In this document: positions 28,627 to 37,700 of the stretch, piece after piece
Layout: each line of letters starts with the position of its first letter
Position numbering within the stretch: position 1 is the first letter of the stretch
Assembly: GCA_029863605.1 (NCBI GenBank)
Contig: JAOTVB010000009.1
Location: 87,588 to 151,587 of the forward strand
Direction of reading: 5' to 3'
Source of the DNA: Myxococcales bacterium
GTDB taxonomy: Bacteria > Myxococcota_A > Polyangia > Polyangiales > Houyiibacteriaceae
Length of the DNA stretch: 64,000 bases
Made by a program: the position numbers and the translations under genes
The notes under the pieces: generated by a model
What the model saw: only the letters and a program-made list of their open reading frames with translations
Database searches by the model: none
Told to the model about the DNA's origin: nothing

Positions 28627-29586
28627 ATGTCCATGAACAGCTCGACCACAGACTGGCGGCAGGTGTTCACCAAAGAAGAAATCGCCGAGCTCCGTGAGCA
28701 CAGCGACTGGCAAGGTTGGCGGATGTTGATCACCGACTACGGGATGATCGCTGCAGTCATGACCTTGGTCGCCTACTATCCAAACGTCTTCACGGTCATC
28801 TTCGCACTCGTGGTGATCGGCGGCCGGCAACTCGGCCTAGCTATCGTCATGCATGAGGCTGCGCATCGGACTCTCTTCAACAACCGAAAGCTCAACGACT
28901 GGGTAGGCAACTGGCTCGCCGCTTATCCGATCTACCTCTGCGCGGATATGTACCGGTCGCACCATCTCGACCATCACGGAAAGACGTGGGGCGATACCGA
29001 TCCCGACCGCATCCTCGCAGAAGGTTTCCCGGTTTCGAAGATCAGCATGACTCGAAAGGTGCTCCGTGACTTGCTCGGAATGACCGGCCTGAAGCAGCTC
29101 ATCGGGACGAGCTATGTCGCATACAAAGTGATTGGCCGGGAGCAGGTCAACCAAGGGACACTTCCGCTTCGCCTCGACCGAGAGCGGATGATGAGAATGG
29201 TGATCGGCACTCTCGTGACCAACGGCATCCTCTTTGGCTTGCTGTGGGGACTCGGTCACCCGATGTTGTACCTTCTCTGGTTGGGCGCTTGGATGACGAC
29301 AAGCAAGCTGGTAGTTCGGCTGCGTTCGATGGCCGAGCACGCCCTCGTACCGACACCAGACCCGGGCGATCCCCTCGGGAACACCCGCACAACCCTGACC
29401 CGTTGGTGGGAGCGTCTCTTCGTTGCCCCGCACAACGTTGGGTTTCACCTCGAGCATCATCTGGTGATCACGATCCCGCAGTACAAGCTCGGGCGCTTCC
29501 ATCGGATGCTCGAGGAGCGCGGCATGCTCGACGATGCCTGCATCGAGAAGGGCTACGCTCGCGTCTTCCGCAGGATGGTCGCCTGA
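28627..29586 (+). CDS. Membrane fatty acid desaturase family protein
   Basis: 319 aa. Three histidine boxes characteristic of membrane diiron desaturases are present: HEAAH at about residue 75, HHLDHH near residue 112 and HLEHH near residue 276. Hydrophobic segments (AAVMTLVAYYPNVFTVIFALVV, LGAWMTTSK and others) fit four membrane helices. It should introduce a double bond or hydroxyl into an acyl or terpenoid chain. Its stop overlaps the start of the DUF4345 gene (TGATG), so the two are coupled. Confidence 0.9.
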   Translation: MSMNSSTTDWRQVFTKEEIAELREHSDWQGWRMLITDYGMIAAVMTLVAYYPNVFTVIFALVVIGGRQLGLAIVMHEAAHRTLFNNRKLNDWVGNWLAAYPIYLCADMYRSHHLDHHGKTWGDTDPDRILAEGFPVSKISMTRKVLRDLLGMTGLKQLIGTSYVAYKVIGREQVNQGTLPLRLDRERMMRMVIGTLVTNGILFGLLWGLGHPMLYLLWLGAWMTTSKLVVRLRSMAEHALVPTPDPGDPLGNTRTTLTRWWERLFVAPHNVGFHLEHHLVITIPQYKLGRFHRMLEERGMLDDACIEKGYARVFRRMVA

Positions 29587-29987
29587 TGCCCGAACGATAT
29601 CCGGGCTTCGTCTTGTGGGGCTGCGCGCTCGTTTTCGTCGTCATTAGCGTCGTGTTCACGCTGGTGCCCAGCGCGATGTTTGCAGACATAGGGCTCGTCG
29701 TGGCCGGCGGGTCGCCCATGACCGAGCTGCGTGCCGTTTACGGCGGTGTCCACCTCGCGATTGGTGTGTTTCTCGTGGTGTGCGCCAGTCGTGGAGCGGC
29801 CGCCCGCGAGCTTGGTCTACTCCTGAGCTTTTTGGCTTTCTCCGCATTGGCGGGCTATCGCGCCATCGGCATGGCCGTCGATGGTCAACAGGTGGCTCTG
29901 ATGTCTACGCTTCTCGTCATGGAGTCGGCCGGAGTGGTCTTCGCGCTAAGCGGCCTGCTCGTCTCTCCGCGCAGTTCTGAGAGCTGA
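29586..29987 (+). CDS. DUF4345 family membrane protein
   Basis: 133 aa. Four hydrophobic segments fill the protein: FVLWGCALVFVVISVVFTLV, the GGVHLAIGVFLVVC stretch with RAVYGG before it, LGLLLSFLAFSALAGYRAIG and LLVMESAGVVFALSGLLV. The ELRAVYGG motif after the first helix is typical of DUF4345. No function is known for the family. The start codon shares one base with the desaturase stop, implying translational coupling and perhaps a role in the same membrane. Confidence 0.8.
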   Translation: MPERYPGFVLWGCALVFVVISVVFTLVPSAMFADIGLVVAGGSPMTELRAVYGGVHLAIGVFLVVCASRGAAARELGLLLSFLAFSALAGYRAIGMAVDGQQVALMSTLLVMESAGVVFALSGLLVSPRSSES

Positions 29988-29989
29988 CC

Positions 29990-30436
29990 TCAGTCGTCGA
30001 CCGATGCGTCATCGACGCTAGGGCAGACCTCGGTAGGCCGGGTTTCCACGAATCGCGCGACGATCAGCATCGTCTCATCACCAGGGCCATCGAGGCTAGG
30101 CCGCAGATCGATCCCCCCTTCGACGATTACCAGTAATGGGGATCCGAGTGACACCTTGGAGTCCAAGTATGCCTCCTCTAGCGCGCCGTTCTCGCCTTCG
30201 TGTGCCACCAGCCAGCGCTCTCCAGTCGTACAGTCTTGGAAGGTCCCGATGGCGCCTGCGTGAGAGTAGTTGCCAGTCAAGCTCATCGTGCCCGACGGAG
30301 AGAGAGGGCGAGTCGGTTTTGCATCGGCCGCGGTCTCGACGTCCTTGCCCTTCTTACAAGCAGCCACCCCGAGCACCAACGCGAGCGTAGTCATCAGTGT
30401 GAGCGGCGCGCACGTCGCCCGATGTTTGTCCCCCAT
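29990..30436 (-). CDS. Lipoprotein with NlpE C-terminal-like domain
   Basis: 148 aa. Signal peptide with lipobox GVAAC (Cys27) and a Lys/Asp-rich linker. From about residue 48 the sequence GTMSLTGNYSHAGAIGTFQD, GERWLVAHEG, LEEAYL and LVIVEGGIDLRPSLDG, then a terminal RFVETRPTEVCP, matches the copper-homeostasis lipoprotein NlpE-like / COG3015 C-terminal domain. It may sense or relay outer-membrane stress, but no partner is nearby. It is convergent with the DUF4345 gene (2 nt) and divergent from the TPR membrane protein. Confidence 0.65.
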   Translation of the reverse strand: MGDKHRATCAPLTLMTTLALVLGVAACKKGKDVETAADAKPTRPLSPSGTMSLTGNYSHAGAIGTFQDCTTGERWLVAHEGENGALEEAYLDSKVSLGSPLLVIVEGGIDLRPSLDGPGDETMLIVARFVETRPTEVCPSVDDASVDD

Positions 30437-30540
30437 CGTCCCCCCTCGCTTCCCGCGACCCTACAATGACTATGGTTCGAGAGCCAACGAGAGACCGCAG
30501 GTAATAGAGAATCTGCGCGCACTGGGGTACATGGATAAGC

Positions 30541-32352
30541 GTGGAGACGCAGGGCGAATCGAAGGATTCGAGGGTTCAGGCGATCGCAGGTCGCTTGCAC
30601 CCGGCCTGGGTCGGGGTGCTGGGAGCGCTTCTTTATCTTCCGACCACGCGCTACGGGTTGATTCGTTACGACGATCCGTGGCTCATCCGGGACAATGCCC
30701 TTCTGCACCATTTCACCTGGGATGGCATTCGTCGCGTCTTCTTTGATCTGTCCCTCGAGCAGCGACTCCAACTCGGCGCCGAGTATCTGCCGGTGCGTGA
30801 CCTGTCCGTGATGCTCGACTTCGCGATTTGGGGCGATCGGTTCGCCGGGCACCACGTCACCCAGGTGCTTCTCTACGCCGGACTCTGCGCGCTGGCCGCG
30901 ACGCTCGTACTCCGATTGTTCGAGAAGCGAGCCTTGGCGTGGTGGGTTGGCGTGGCGTTTGCTCTTCACCCCGTCCACGTCGAAGCGGTGGCCTGGCTCT
31001 CCGAGCGCAAGGGCGTCCTCGGAGGCCTGCTCTTCTTTGGCGCAGCCTGCCTCGGGGTTCGCTACCTTCGGGTCGGTAGGGTGGCGTGGCTTGCTGGCTG
31101 TCTTCTTCTCTTCGCCGCGTCGGTGCTTGCCAAAGGTCACATGCTCGGCGGCGCCGCGGCCCTTGCAATGTGTGCCCTCTGGTGCGCTGATGCACCGTCG
31201 CAACGTCGTTGGGCGCTCGGAGCGAGTGCGGTCGTCTTGGGAGCGCTGGTGTTCGTGCCGATCTACGTGGCTGGGCAGTCAGTCGGCATGGTGCAGCCCT
31301 ATCACGGTGGGGGGTTCCTTCAGACCCTTGCGCTCTCGTGCACGGTGCACGGCAAGTACCTGTTGCTGATGATGCTCGGCGGCCCGTATTCGATCGCCTA
31401 CCCGGTAGGCGCCGACTTCGCGAACGTCGGCCTTCTCGGGCTCGGGTTGCTAGGTTTACTGGTCTTTGCGTTCTTCACGGTTCGCGCGGTCTTCCAGAGC
31501 TCTCGGCGCAGCGCAGCCAACTTCGGGCTCGGGTGGTGGCTGATCTTTCTCGCGCCCGTCAGCCACGTGGTTTTTCCTCTCCAGAACCTCCTTGCCGATC
31601 GCTATCTGCTCATCGGGAGCTGGGGCCTGTTGCTCGTGTTTGGAGTTGGCGTGGTGCGGCTTCCGTCGCGCGGCGCCTGGGTCGTCGGCCTGAGCTGGTT
31701 GGTGGCGAGCACAACCTGGAGCGTCACGCAGCTCGGCCATTGGGAGTCATCGCGCGCTCTTCGCTTGCATGCGGTCTCGGTGCATCCGTCTCACGTCGAG
31801 TCGTGGCACCGGCTTGCCTCGCAGGCCGAAGAGGAAGGCAAGTACGAGCAGGCAGAGGCCTACGTCGCGCGGGGTCTCGAGCAGGCCGGGTCCGCCACGG
31901 ATCGGTGGAGGCTCTACCATCGGCGTGCCCTCATCCTCGAAAAGCAAGGCCGTGTCGACGAAGCGATCCGCTGGATGCGCGCAGCTGCCAGTCAGCCTGC
32001 AGCGCACAAGGCCTATGCCAACCTCGGACTCTTGCTCGCGCGACGCGGAGAGATCCAAGACGGTCTCGAGCAAGTCCGTAGAGCCTGCGAGTATCAACCC
32101 CGCTCGGTACACAACCAACGGGCCCACGGAATCGTCGCGCTCGAGGCGGGTGAAGTCGACGAGGCCTGTGCTGCGTTTGCGGAAGCTCGTGCGCTCGAGC
32201 CGTTCAACGCAGACAATCACTTCAACCTGGGGCTCTGCGAGCTTCGCCGTGGTGACCAACGGGCAAGCGACAAAGCATTCGAGCAAGCCCTCGAGCTTCG
32301 CCCAAATCTCGCCGAGCAGATCGATCAGGCGAGGCGATCGGTCCTGCGATGA
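30541..32352 (+). CDS. TMTC-like GT-C membrane protein with TPR repeats
   Basis: 603 aa from a GTG start. About ten hydrophobic segments occupy residues 25-410. The first loop has IRYDDPWLIRDNALLHHFTWDG, followed by FALHPVHVEAVAWLSERKG, the pattern of TMTC/DUF1736 protein O-mannosyltransferase-like proteins. From residue 425 to the end there are five or six tetratricopeptide repeats (for example YEQAEAYVARGLEQAG and DQRASDKAFEQALELRP), which should bind partner proteins on the periplasmic or outer face. Its stop overlaps the next start (ATGA), so the pair is probably one functional unit for polysaccharide or protein glycosylation. Confidence 0.72.
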   Translation: METQGESKDSRVQAIAGRLHPAWVGVLGALLYLPTTRYGLIRYDDPWLIRDNALLHHFTWDGIRRVFFDLSLEQRLQLGAEYLPVRDLSVMLDFAIWGDRFAGHHVTQVLLYAGLCALAATLVLRLFEKRALAWWVGVAFALHPVHVEAVAWLSERKGVLGGLLFFGAACLGVRYLRVGRVAWLAGCLLLFAASVLAKGHMLGGAAALAMCALWCADAPSQRRWALGASAVVLGALVFVPIYVAGQSVGMVQPYHGGGFLQTLALSCTVHGKYLLLMMLGGPYSIAYPVGADFANVGLLGLGLLGLLVFAFFTVRAVFQSSRRSAANFGLGWWLIFLAPVSHVVFPLQNLLADRYLLIGSWGLLLVFGVGVVRLPSRGAWVVGLSWLVASTTWSVTQLGHWESSRALRLHAVSVHPSHVESWHRLASQAEEEGKYEQAEAYVARGLEQAGSATDRWRLYHRRALILEKQGRVDEAIRWMRAAASQPAAHKAYANLGLLLARRGEIQDGLEQVRRACEYQPRSVHNQRAHGIVALEAGEVDEACAAFAEARALEPFNADNHFNLGLCELRRGDQRASDKAFEQALELRPNLAEQIDQARRSVLR

Positions 32353-33887
32353 ATGGGGCCGCCACGAGTCTTCGAGCCACCGCCGGATTGGCATTTCTGA
32401 GCTTCGCCCTGCCGCTCGGTCTCGCGCTGACGGCGCCGCTTCGACCGCAGGGGGGCGACACCGTTCCGGCGAAGGTCGGTATGCACGTCCTTCAATGCGA
32501 ACGGTCCTTCGACCTTGCGGGCGCCAGCTGGCTTCGAGATCAGGTGCTCGCCGGGAAGCGTCCTTACTATGCAGTCGTCACTGCCGACCGCAGTCGCCTC
32601 GTGTCGACGTGGGGTCCCGGACCGGCCGTATGGGGCGCCTTGACCTCGCTTCCACTCGATCCCGGCTCGGTGGTCGACGATGCAACATTGGCGCGTCGCG
32701 CGCGACGGTCGGCTGCCCTTGCCGTCGCGCTTGCCAGCCTATTCGTGTTCTTGGCGATCGCGCAGCGAGCTCATCCTATCGTTGCGCTATTGGGGGCAGC
32801 GACCGCTGCGCTCTCATTCGGCGGCGCCGGCTTACTCGGACAGGCACTCTGGCAACAAACCGTCGCCTGTGTGGCGTTCACCGCGTCTTGGTTGGCGCTT
32901 GCGCGCGGCATGAGGGAATCGACGAGCGTTCTCTGGCTTGCCGCCGGGGCCGCCCTTTCTCTGACCGCCGGCTTGTTGCGGCCTGCGGACGGCGTTCTCG
33001 CGATCGCGGGCTTGGCGCTTTGTGTTCGGTCTTTGCGCCAAAGGCACCAGCCAGTCGGGATTGCGGCAGCAGCCGTCTTGGGGGCGATCGTATGTGCCGT
33101 GTTTGTCGCCTGGAACCTTCGACAGTTCGGAACGCCGTGGCCCGTCGGTCAATCGATCACGCACGCCGGGAGCGAGGGGTTGTTTCACTCCGACCTAAGG
33201 GATTTAGGCTTGGCTTTCGCCGCGCTCGTCCTGAGCCCAAGCCGGGGTCTCCTGGTGTTCGCTCCGATCGTGGTCGTTGCGATCGCTGCCGGGGCCCGCT
33301 CCACGAATCAAGTTAGATTCCTCTCGGCTGCGCTCCTCGTGCAGCTCGCGGTCTACGCCGCCTTCTACAAGTGGTGGGGAGGCGTCGCGTTTGGTCCCCG
33401 CCTTGCCGCGATCCCGACGTGGGCTTCGTGTTTTGTCCTGTTTGGCTTGGTCACCCCCACCGCGGTCTCCAGGCGACTCGCTGCGCCGGCGGCGATCCTC
33501 ACGATCGCAGTCGGTCTGATCGGCTTGTACCGCTACGACCCACGGAAATGGGATCTGCGCGTCGACGTCGACGCGCGACCCGCCGCCGTCTGGTCAATCA
33601 CGGACACCGTTGTTGCGGCCTCTCTACGCCCGCTCCCCGAAGGTTGGCCGGAGATCGTCGACAGCCCGCAGGGACCGTTCGCGTACTGCGTCGATCGAAC
33701 ATTCAGTCAGGGGCCAACCGGGAACCTCAGCGCGACCCCACCCAAAGACGGACTGACGCAGTCCGACGGGATGGTGAAATCGCCCAAGACGAGCGAGACT
33801 CCGGCAAAGTCGAGACCGAAGATGACCTCTGTGGCTTCCGGCGCGGCATTGGCCGTGACCGTCATGGGGTCGAGCTCGAGCCGATGA
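32349..33887 (+). CDS. Polytopic membrane protein, possibly a glycosyltransferase of the GT-C type
   Basis: 512 aa with about ten hydrophobic segments in residues 10-400. The first loop contains SWLRDQVLAGKRPYY and STWGPGPAVWGALT, and the loop near residue 350 has WWGGVAFGPRLAA, resembling bacterial mannosyltransferase-like membrane proteins without a clear family. The start overlaps the upstream TPR gene. The last ~60 residues read into sequence antisense to the downstream lipoprotein gene, so this stop may not be the ancestral one. Function is tentative. Confidence 0.6.
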   Translation: MNGAATSLRATAGLAFLSFALPLGLALTAPLRPQGGDTVPAKVGMHVLQCERSFDLAGASWLRDQVLAGKRPYYAVVTADRSRLVSTWGPGPAVWGALTSLPLDPGSVVDDATLARRARRSAALAVALASLFVFLAIAQRAHPIVALLGAATAALSFGGAGLLGQALWQQTVACVAFTASWLALARGMRESTSVLWLAAGAALSLTAGLLRPADGVLAIAGLALCVRSLRQRHQPVGIAAAAVLGAIVCAVFVAWNLRQFGTPWPVGQSITHAGSEGLFHSDLRDLGLAFAALVLSPSRGLLVFAPIVVVAIAAGARSTNQVRFLSAALLVQLAVYAAFYKWWGGVAFGPRLAAIPTWASCFVLFGLVTPTAVSRRLAAPAAILTIAVGLIGLYRYDPRKWDLRVDVDARPAAVWSITDTVVAASLRPLPEGWPEIVDSPQGPFAYCVDRTFSQGPTGNLSATPPKDGLTQSDGMVKSPKTSETPAKSRPKMTSVASGAALAVTVMGSSSSR

Positions 33888-34354
33888 GGCCCTGGCAGCC
33901 CGTCGTCGTCAGGGTCTGTCCGGAGGTCGAAATCGTTGATCGGAGCTTCGCCAAGCGACGCCGTCATGGTCGGAGGGTTGCCGCCGGTCACATTCGTGGT
34001 CACCGAGGCGGACGCGATGTCGATCGAGGTGATGCCCTCGTCGATCAGCGACCCAACGGACTCTTCGTCAAATGTCACGCTGGCCAAGAACGTGGCTTCG
34101 GTGGACCCCGAGCTCGAGAACGGTTTGGTGAGCTCGACGACCAGCTCGATTGGGATGCTGAGCCGCAGCGTGTCGCGCTCACAAGTCAGAACAAAGGTGC
34201 TCTGACCAACGGGGGGCTGGTTTCCCGTTCCCCCGGCACCGCCGCTGCCGCCCGCGCCACCGCCTCCAGCAGGGTTTAGGGGGCCCGCATTGGCCCCTCC
34301 GCAAGCAGCAATGGCACCGAGAGCAGCCACCAAACAAAGCTCACTCAACTTCAC
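33707..34354 (-). CDS. Lipoprotein with Gly-rich linker, unknown function
   Basis: 215 aa from the GTG at 34354, chosen because GGAG lies 11 nt upstream and the resulting N-terminus is a clean lipoprotein signal with IAACG (Cys18). A Gly/Ala linker (GGGGAGGSGGAGG) follows, a common feature of myxobacterial surface lipoproteins. The remaining sequence is a beta-rich domain with no recognised family. Its 3' 181 bp overlap the convergent membrane protein gene. A TTG nine codons upstream is the alternative start. Confidence 0.65.
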   Translation of the reverse strand: MKLSELCLVAALGAIAACGGANAGPLNPAGGGGAGGSGGAGGTGNQPPVGQSTFVLTCERDTLRLSIPIELVVELTKPFSSSGSTEATFLASVTFDEESVGSLIDEGITSIDIASASVTTNVTGGNPPTMTASLGEAPINDFDLRTDPDDDGLPGPHRLELDPMTVTANAAPEATEVIFGLDFAGVSLVLGDFTIPSDCVSPSLGGVALRFPVGP

Positions 34355-34723
34355 GATCAGATAACTCCGCAGGATGTCCAAAAGTGGCTAGTCGGCGCAG
34401 GGAACCAACGTCCACGCGAACCTTGGTCGGTTGTCCCTAGTTCGGTCAAGCCGCCAAAACAGCGCAGTCCCGCTGCACCTTGATCCCCGTCATGTGATGT
34501 GGGTCACAATCTACCCGGTGGCGAGCTGGTTTCCCGGGTCGCGCGTGTAAGGGAAAGTGGTTGGCTGTGGATGTAGAAAGATCGCACGCCTTTGAAGTGG
34601 GCAAGAGTTGCGCGAGCAAGCGACTTTGCGCTTGGCAAAACCCCTCGGTTGCTGCGATAAACAGGGTCCCCGTTTGCCTGAGTTCCCGCTCTGCGGTTGC
34701 CCGTTTACTGTGTCGGTTCGTCT
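34355..34723. other. Regulatory region upstream of the giant repeat gene (369 bp)
   Basis: No gene is supported here. It holds a CRP-type palindrome at 34493-34508 and a possible sigma-70-like promoter, TTGGCA (34632) and GATAAA (34656) with 18-nt spacing, about 62 nt before the ATG of the giant gene. The promoter call is weak. The region also serves as the 5' side of the minus-strand lipoprotein gene. Confidence 0.4.
34493..34508. promoter_or_regulatory. CRP/FNR-type binding site (TGTGA-N6-TCACA)
   Basis: TGTGATGTGGGTCACA is a perfect match to the core half-sites of the cAMP receptor protein consensus, 216 nt upstream of the giant lipoprotein start. The half-sites are symmetrical about six non-palindromic bases. 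It may control that gene, the divergent lipoprotein, or both. Distance from the proposed promoter (about 120 nt upstream of its -35) allows activation or repression by looping. Confidence 0.5.
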
Positions 34724-37700
34724 ATGGGTCCACGCTTCGTAGCTTTGGTCGCTTTAACATTCGTGCTTAGCGCGTGCGCCGCAGAAGGAGAGCAACAGCA
34801 AACCTCCGTCCGCGTTACGGTAGAGCTCTCCGCCGAAGAAATTGGCGCGGATCGGCTCGAATACATCGTCTCGCATCCGACTGAGTTGCCCGACTTCATC
34901 GTCGGTAACATCGAGGTCACCAGCGATACGACGACCTTCAGTCTCACATCCCTTCCAGTCGCCAACAACTACACGCTTTCGCTGGGCGTGTACCGCGATA
35001 CAGGCGAACGCTTCTGTGACGGGTCGGCCAACTTCGACATCGTCGATGGCGAGACGACCCTCCTGGCGATGATTTTGACCTGCTCGACGAGCATGGGCAA
35101 TCCGGGAGGCGAAATCGGCGTCAGCGTCACGTTCCAACTCAACTACTGTCCGGTCATCGAGGACGTCGACGTTGGCGCAAGCGCGTTCCTCGGTGACACG
35201 ATCGATCTCAGCGTCATGGCGACCGATCCGGACGGCACCGCCCCCCTCCAGATCAGCTGGAGCGCACCTCTCGGTTCGATCGCGAACTCGACCGCGGCGG
35301 TCGCGACCTATACCTGCGCGTCGGTAGGCCCCGATGTGATCTTGCTCAACGTGAGCGACACCGATACCGCCTGCGACCAGGACCGGCAGTTCTTGGTCAC
35401 CTGTCTTCCGAGCCCGCTGTGCGGCGACGGCGTGGCCGAACGCGAGGAGGTTTGTGACGACGGGGCCAACGACGGTGGTGAAGGCGAGTGTCTTCCGGGG
35501 TGTCTCAAAATCCAAGCTTGTGGCGACGTCATCACAGATGGGACCGAGGTCTGCGACGATGGGCAGAACGATGGTGGCGAAGGCGAGTGTCTTCCCGGTT
35601 GCACGAAGCTCCAGCTCTGCGGCGACGCAGTCACCGATGGCACCGAAGAGTGCGACGACGGGCAGAACGATGGCGTCGGTCCACTCGGATGTCTTCCGGG
35701 TTGTTTGTTCCCCGCAACTTGCGGTGATGGCATCACCGAGCCGCCCGAGGTTTGCGACGACTCGATCAACAACGGCGGCGAGCTCGAGTGCCTGAACTGC
35801 ACGAGCGTCCAGACCTGCGGCGACGGGATCAGCGAGGGCACCGAGTTCTGCGATGACGGATTCAACGACGGCGGTGAGGGCGAGTGCCTCGCGAACTGCG
35901 TCGGTTTCCAGGTCTGCGGCGACGTTCTGACGCAAGGCACCGAAGAGTGCGACGACGGCGTGAACAACGGCACCGGTCCCCTCGGCTGTCTGCCAGGTTG
36001 TCTCTCTCCCGCGAGCTGCGGCAACGGCACCGTGGAGGTTCCCGAGATCTGTGACGACGGCATCAACGACGGTGGTGAAGGCGAGTGCCTCGGCTGCCTG
36101 CTCGTCCAGAGCTGTGGCGATAGTCTGACTCAGGGCACCGAGGTCTGCGACGACGGCATCAATGATGGCGGCTCCGGCCAGTGCACTGCCGGCTGCCTCG
36201 CCATCCAGGTTTGCGGTGACGGGATCGTCAACGGAACGGAGTTCTGCGACGACGCGGTCAACAACGGTGACGAAGGCCAGTGTCTTCCAGGGTGCTTCGG
36301 TGTGCAGAGCTGCGGTGACAATGTCACCCAGGGAACCGAGCTTTGCGACGACGGGATCAACAATGGTGATCCCGGACAATGTGCTCCGGGCTGCCTCACC
36401 TTCCAAAACTGCGGTGACGGCGTGGTCGAAGGCACTGAGCTTTGCGACGACAGCTTCAACGATGGCGGCGAAGGCGAGTGTGCGCCGGGTTGCTTCACGA
36501 TCCAGACCTGCGGCGACGCGGTCACCGAGGGTACCGAGGAATGCGACGACGGCGTCAACAACGGCCTCGGTCCGCTCGGTTGTTTGGCGGGCTGCCTAGC
36601 GCCTGCAAGCTGTGGCAACGGCACGATTGAGGTTCCCGAGGCCTGCGACGACGGTTTCAACGACGGCGGCGAAGGCGAGTGTCTCTCCGGCTGCATCGGC
36701 ATCCAGAGCTGCGGCGACAATCTCCGCCAGGGCACCGAGCTTTGTGACGACGGTGTCAACGATGGTGACCCAGGCCAGTGTGCCCCGGGCTGCCTGAGCT
36801 TCGAGACCTGCGGCGACGGGGTTGCCGAGGGCAAAGAGCTTTGTGACGACGGCCTCAATGACGGTGGCGAAGGCGAGTGCGCGCCCGGTTGTGTGACGAT
36901 TCAAACCTGCGGCGACGCGGTCACCGAGGGCACCGAAGAGTGTGACGACGGCGTCAACACCGGCGTCGGTCCCCTGGGTTGTTTGGCGGGTTGTCTGTCA
37001 CCGGCTGCTTGCGGTAATGCGATCGTCGAAGTACCGGAGGTCTGTGACGACGGCACGAACGATGGCGGCGAAGGCGAGTGCCTTGCCAACTGCGTAGGCA
37101 TCCAGGTCTGCGGCGACAATCTGCGCCAAGGCACCGAGCTCTGCGACGACGGCGTCAACAACGGTGACCCAGGCCAATGCGCGCCAGGGTGTCTCACGAT
37201 TCAGACCTGCGGCGACGGCGTCACCGAGGGCACCGAGCTCTGTGATGACGGCTTCAACGACGGTGGCGAAGGCGAGTGTGCGCCGGGTTGCTTCACGATC
37301 CAGACCTGCGGCGATGCGGTCACCGAAGGCACCGAGCAGTGCGACGACGGCACCAACGACGGCACGGGTCTCCTCGGTTGTCTCCCGGGTTGTCTCGCAC
37401 CGGCGGCATGTGGCGATGGCGTGGTCGAGGCCCCCGAAGTCTGTGACGACGGCTTCAACGACGGGGGCGAGGGCGAGTGTTTGGCGGGCTGCGTCGGGAT
37501 CCAGTCGTGTGGCGACAGCCTCACCCAGGGCACCGAGCTCTGCGACGATGGGGTGAACGACGGCGGGCAGGGCCAATGCGCGCCAGGGTGTCTGACGATT
37601 CAGACCTGCGGCGACGCGGTGGTCGAGGGCACCGAGGTCTGCGATGACGGCACGAACGATGGTGGCGAGGCCCAGTGTCTCCCGGGTTGCTTCGGCATCC

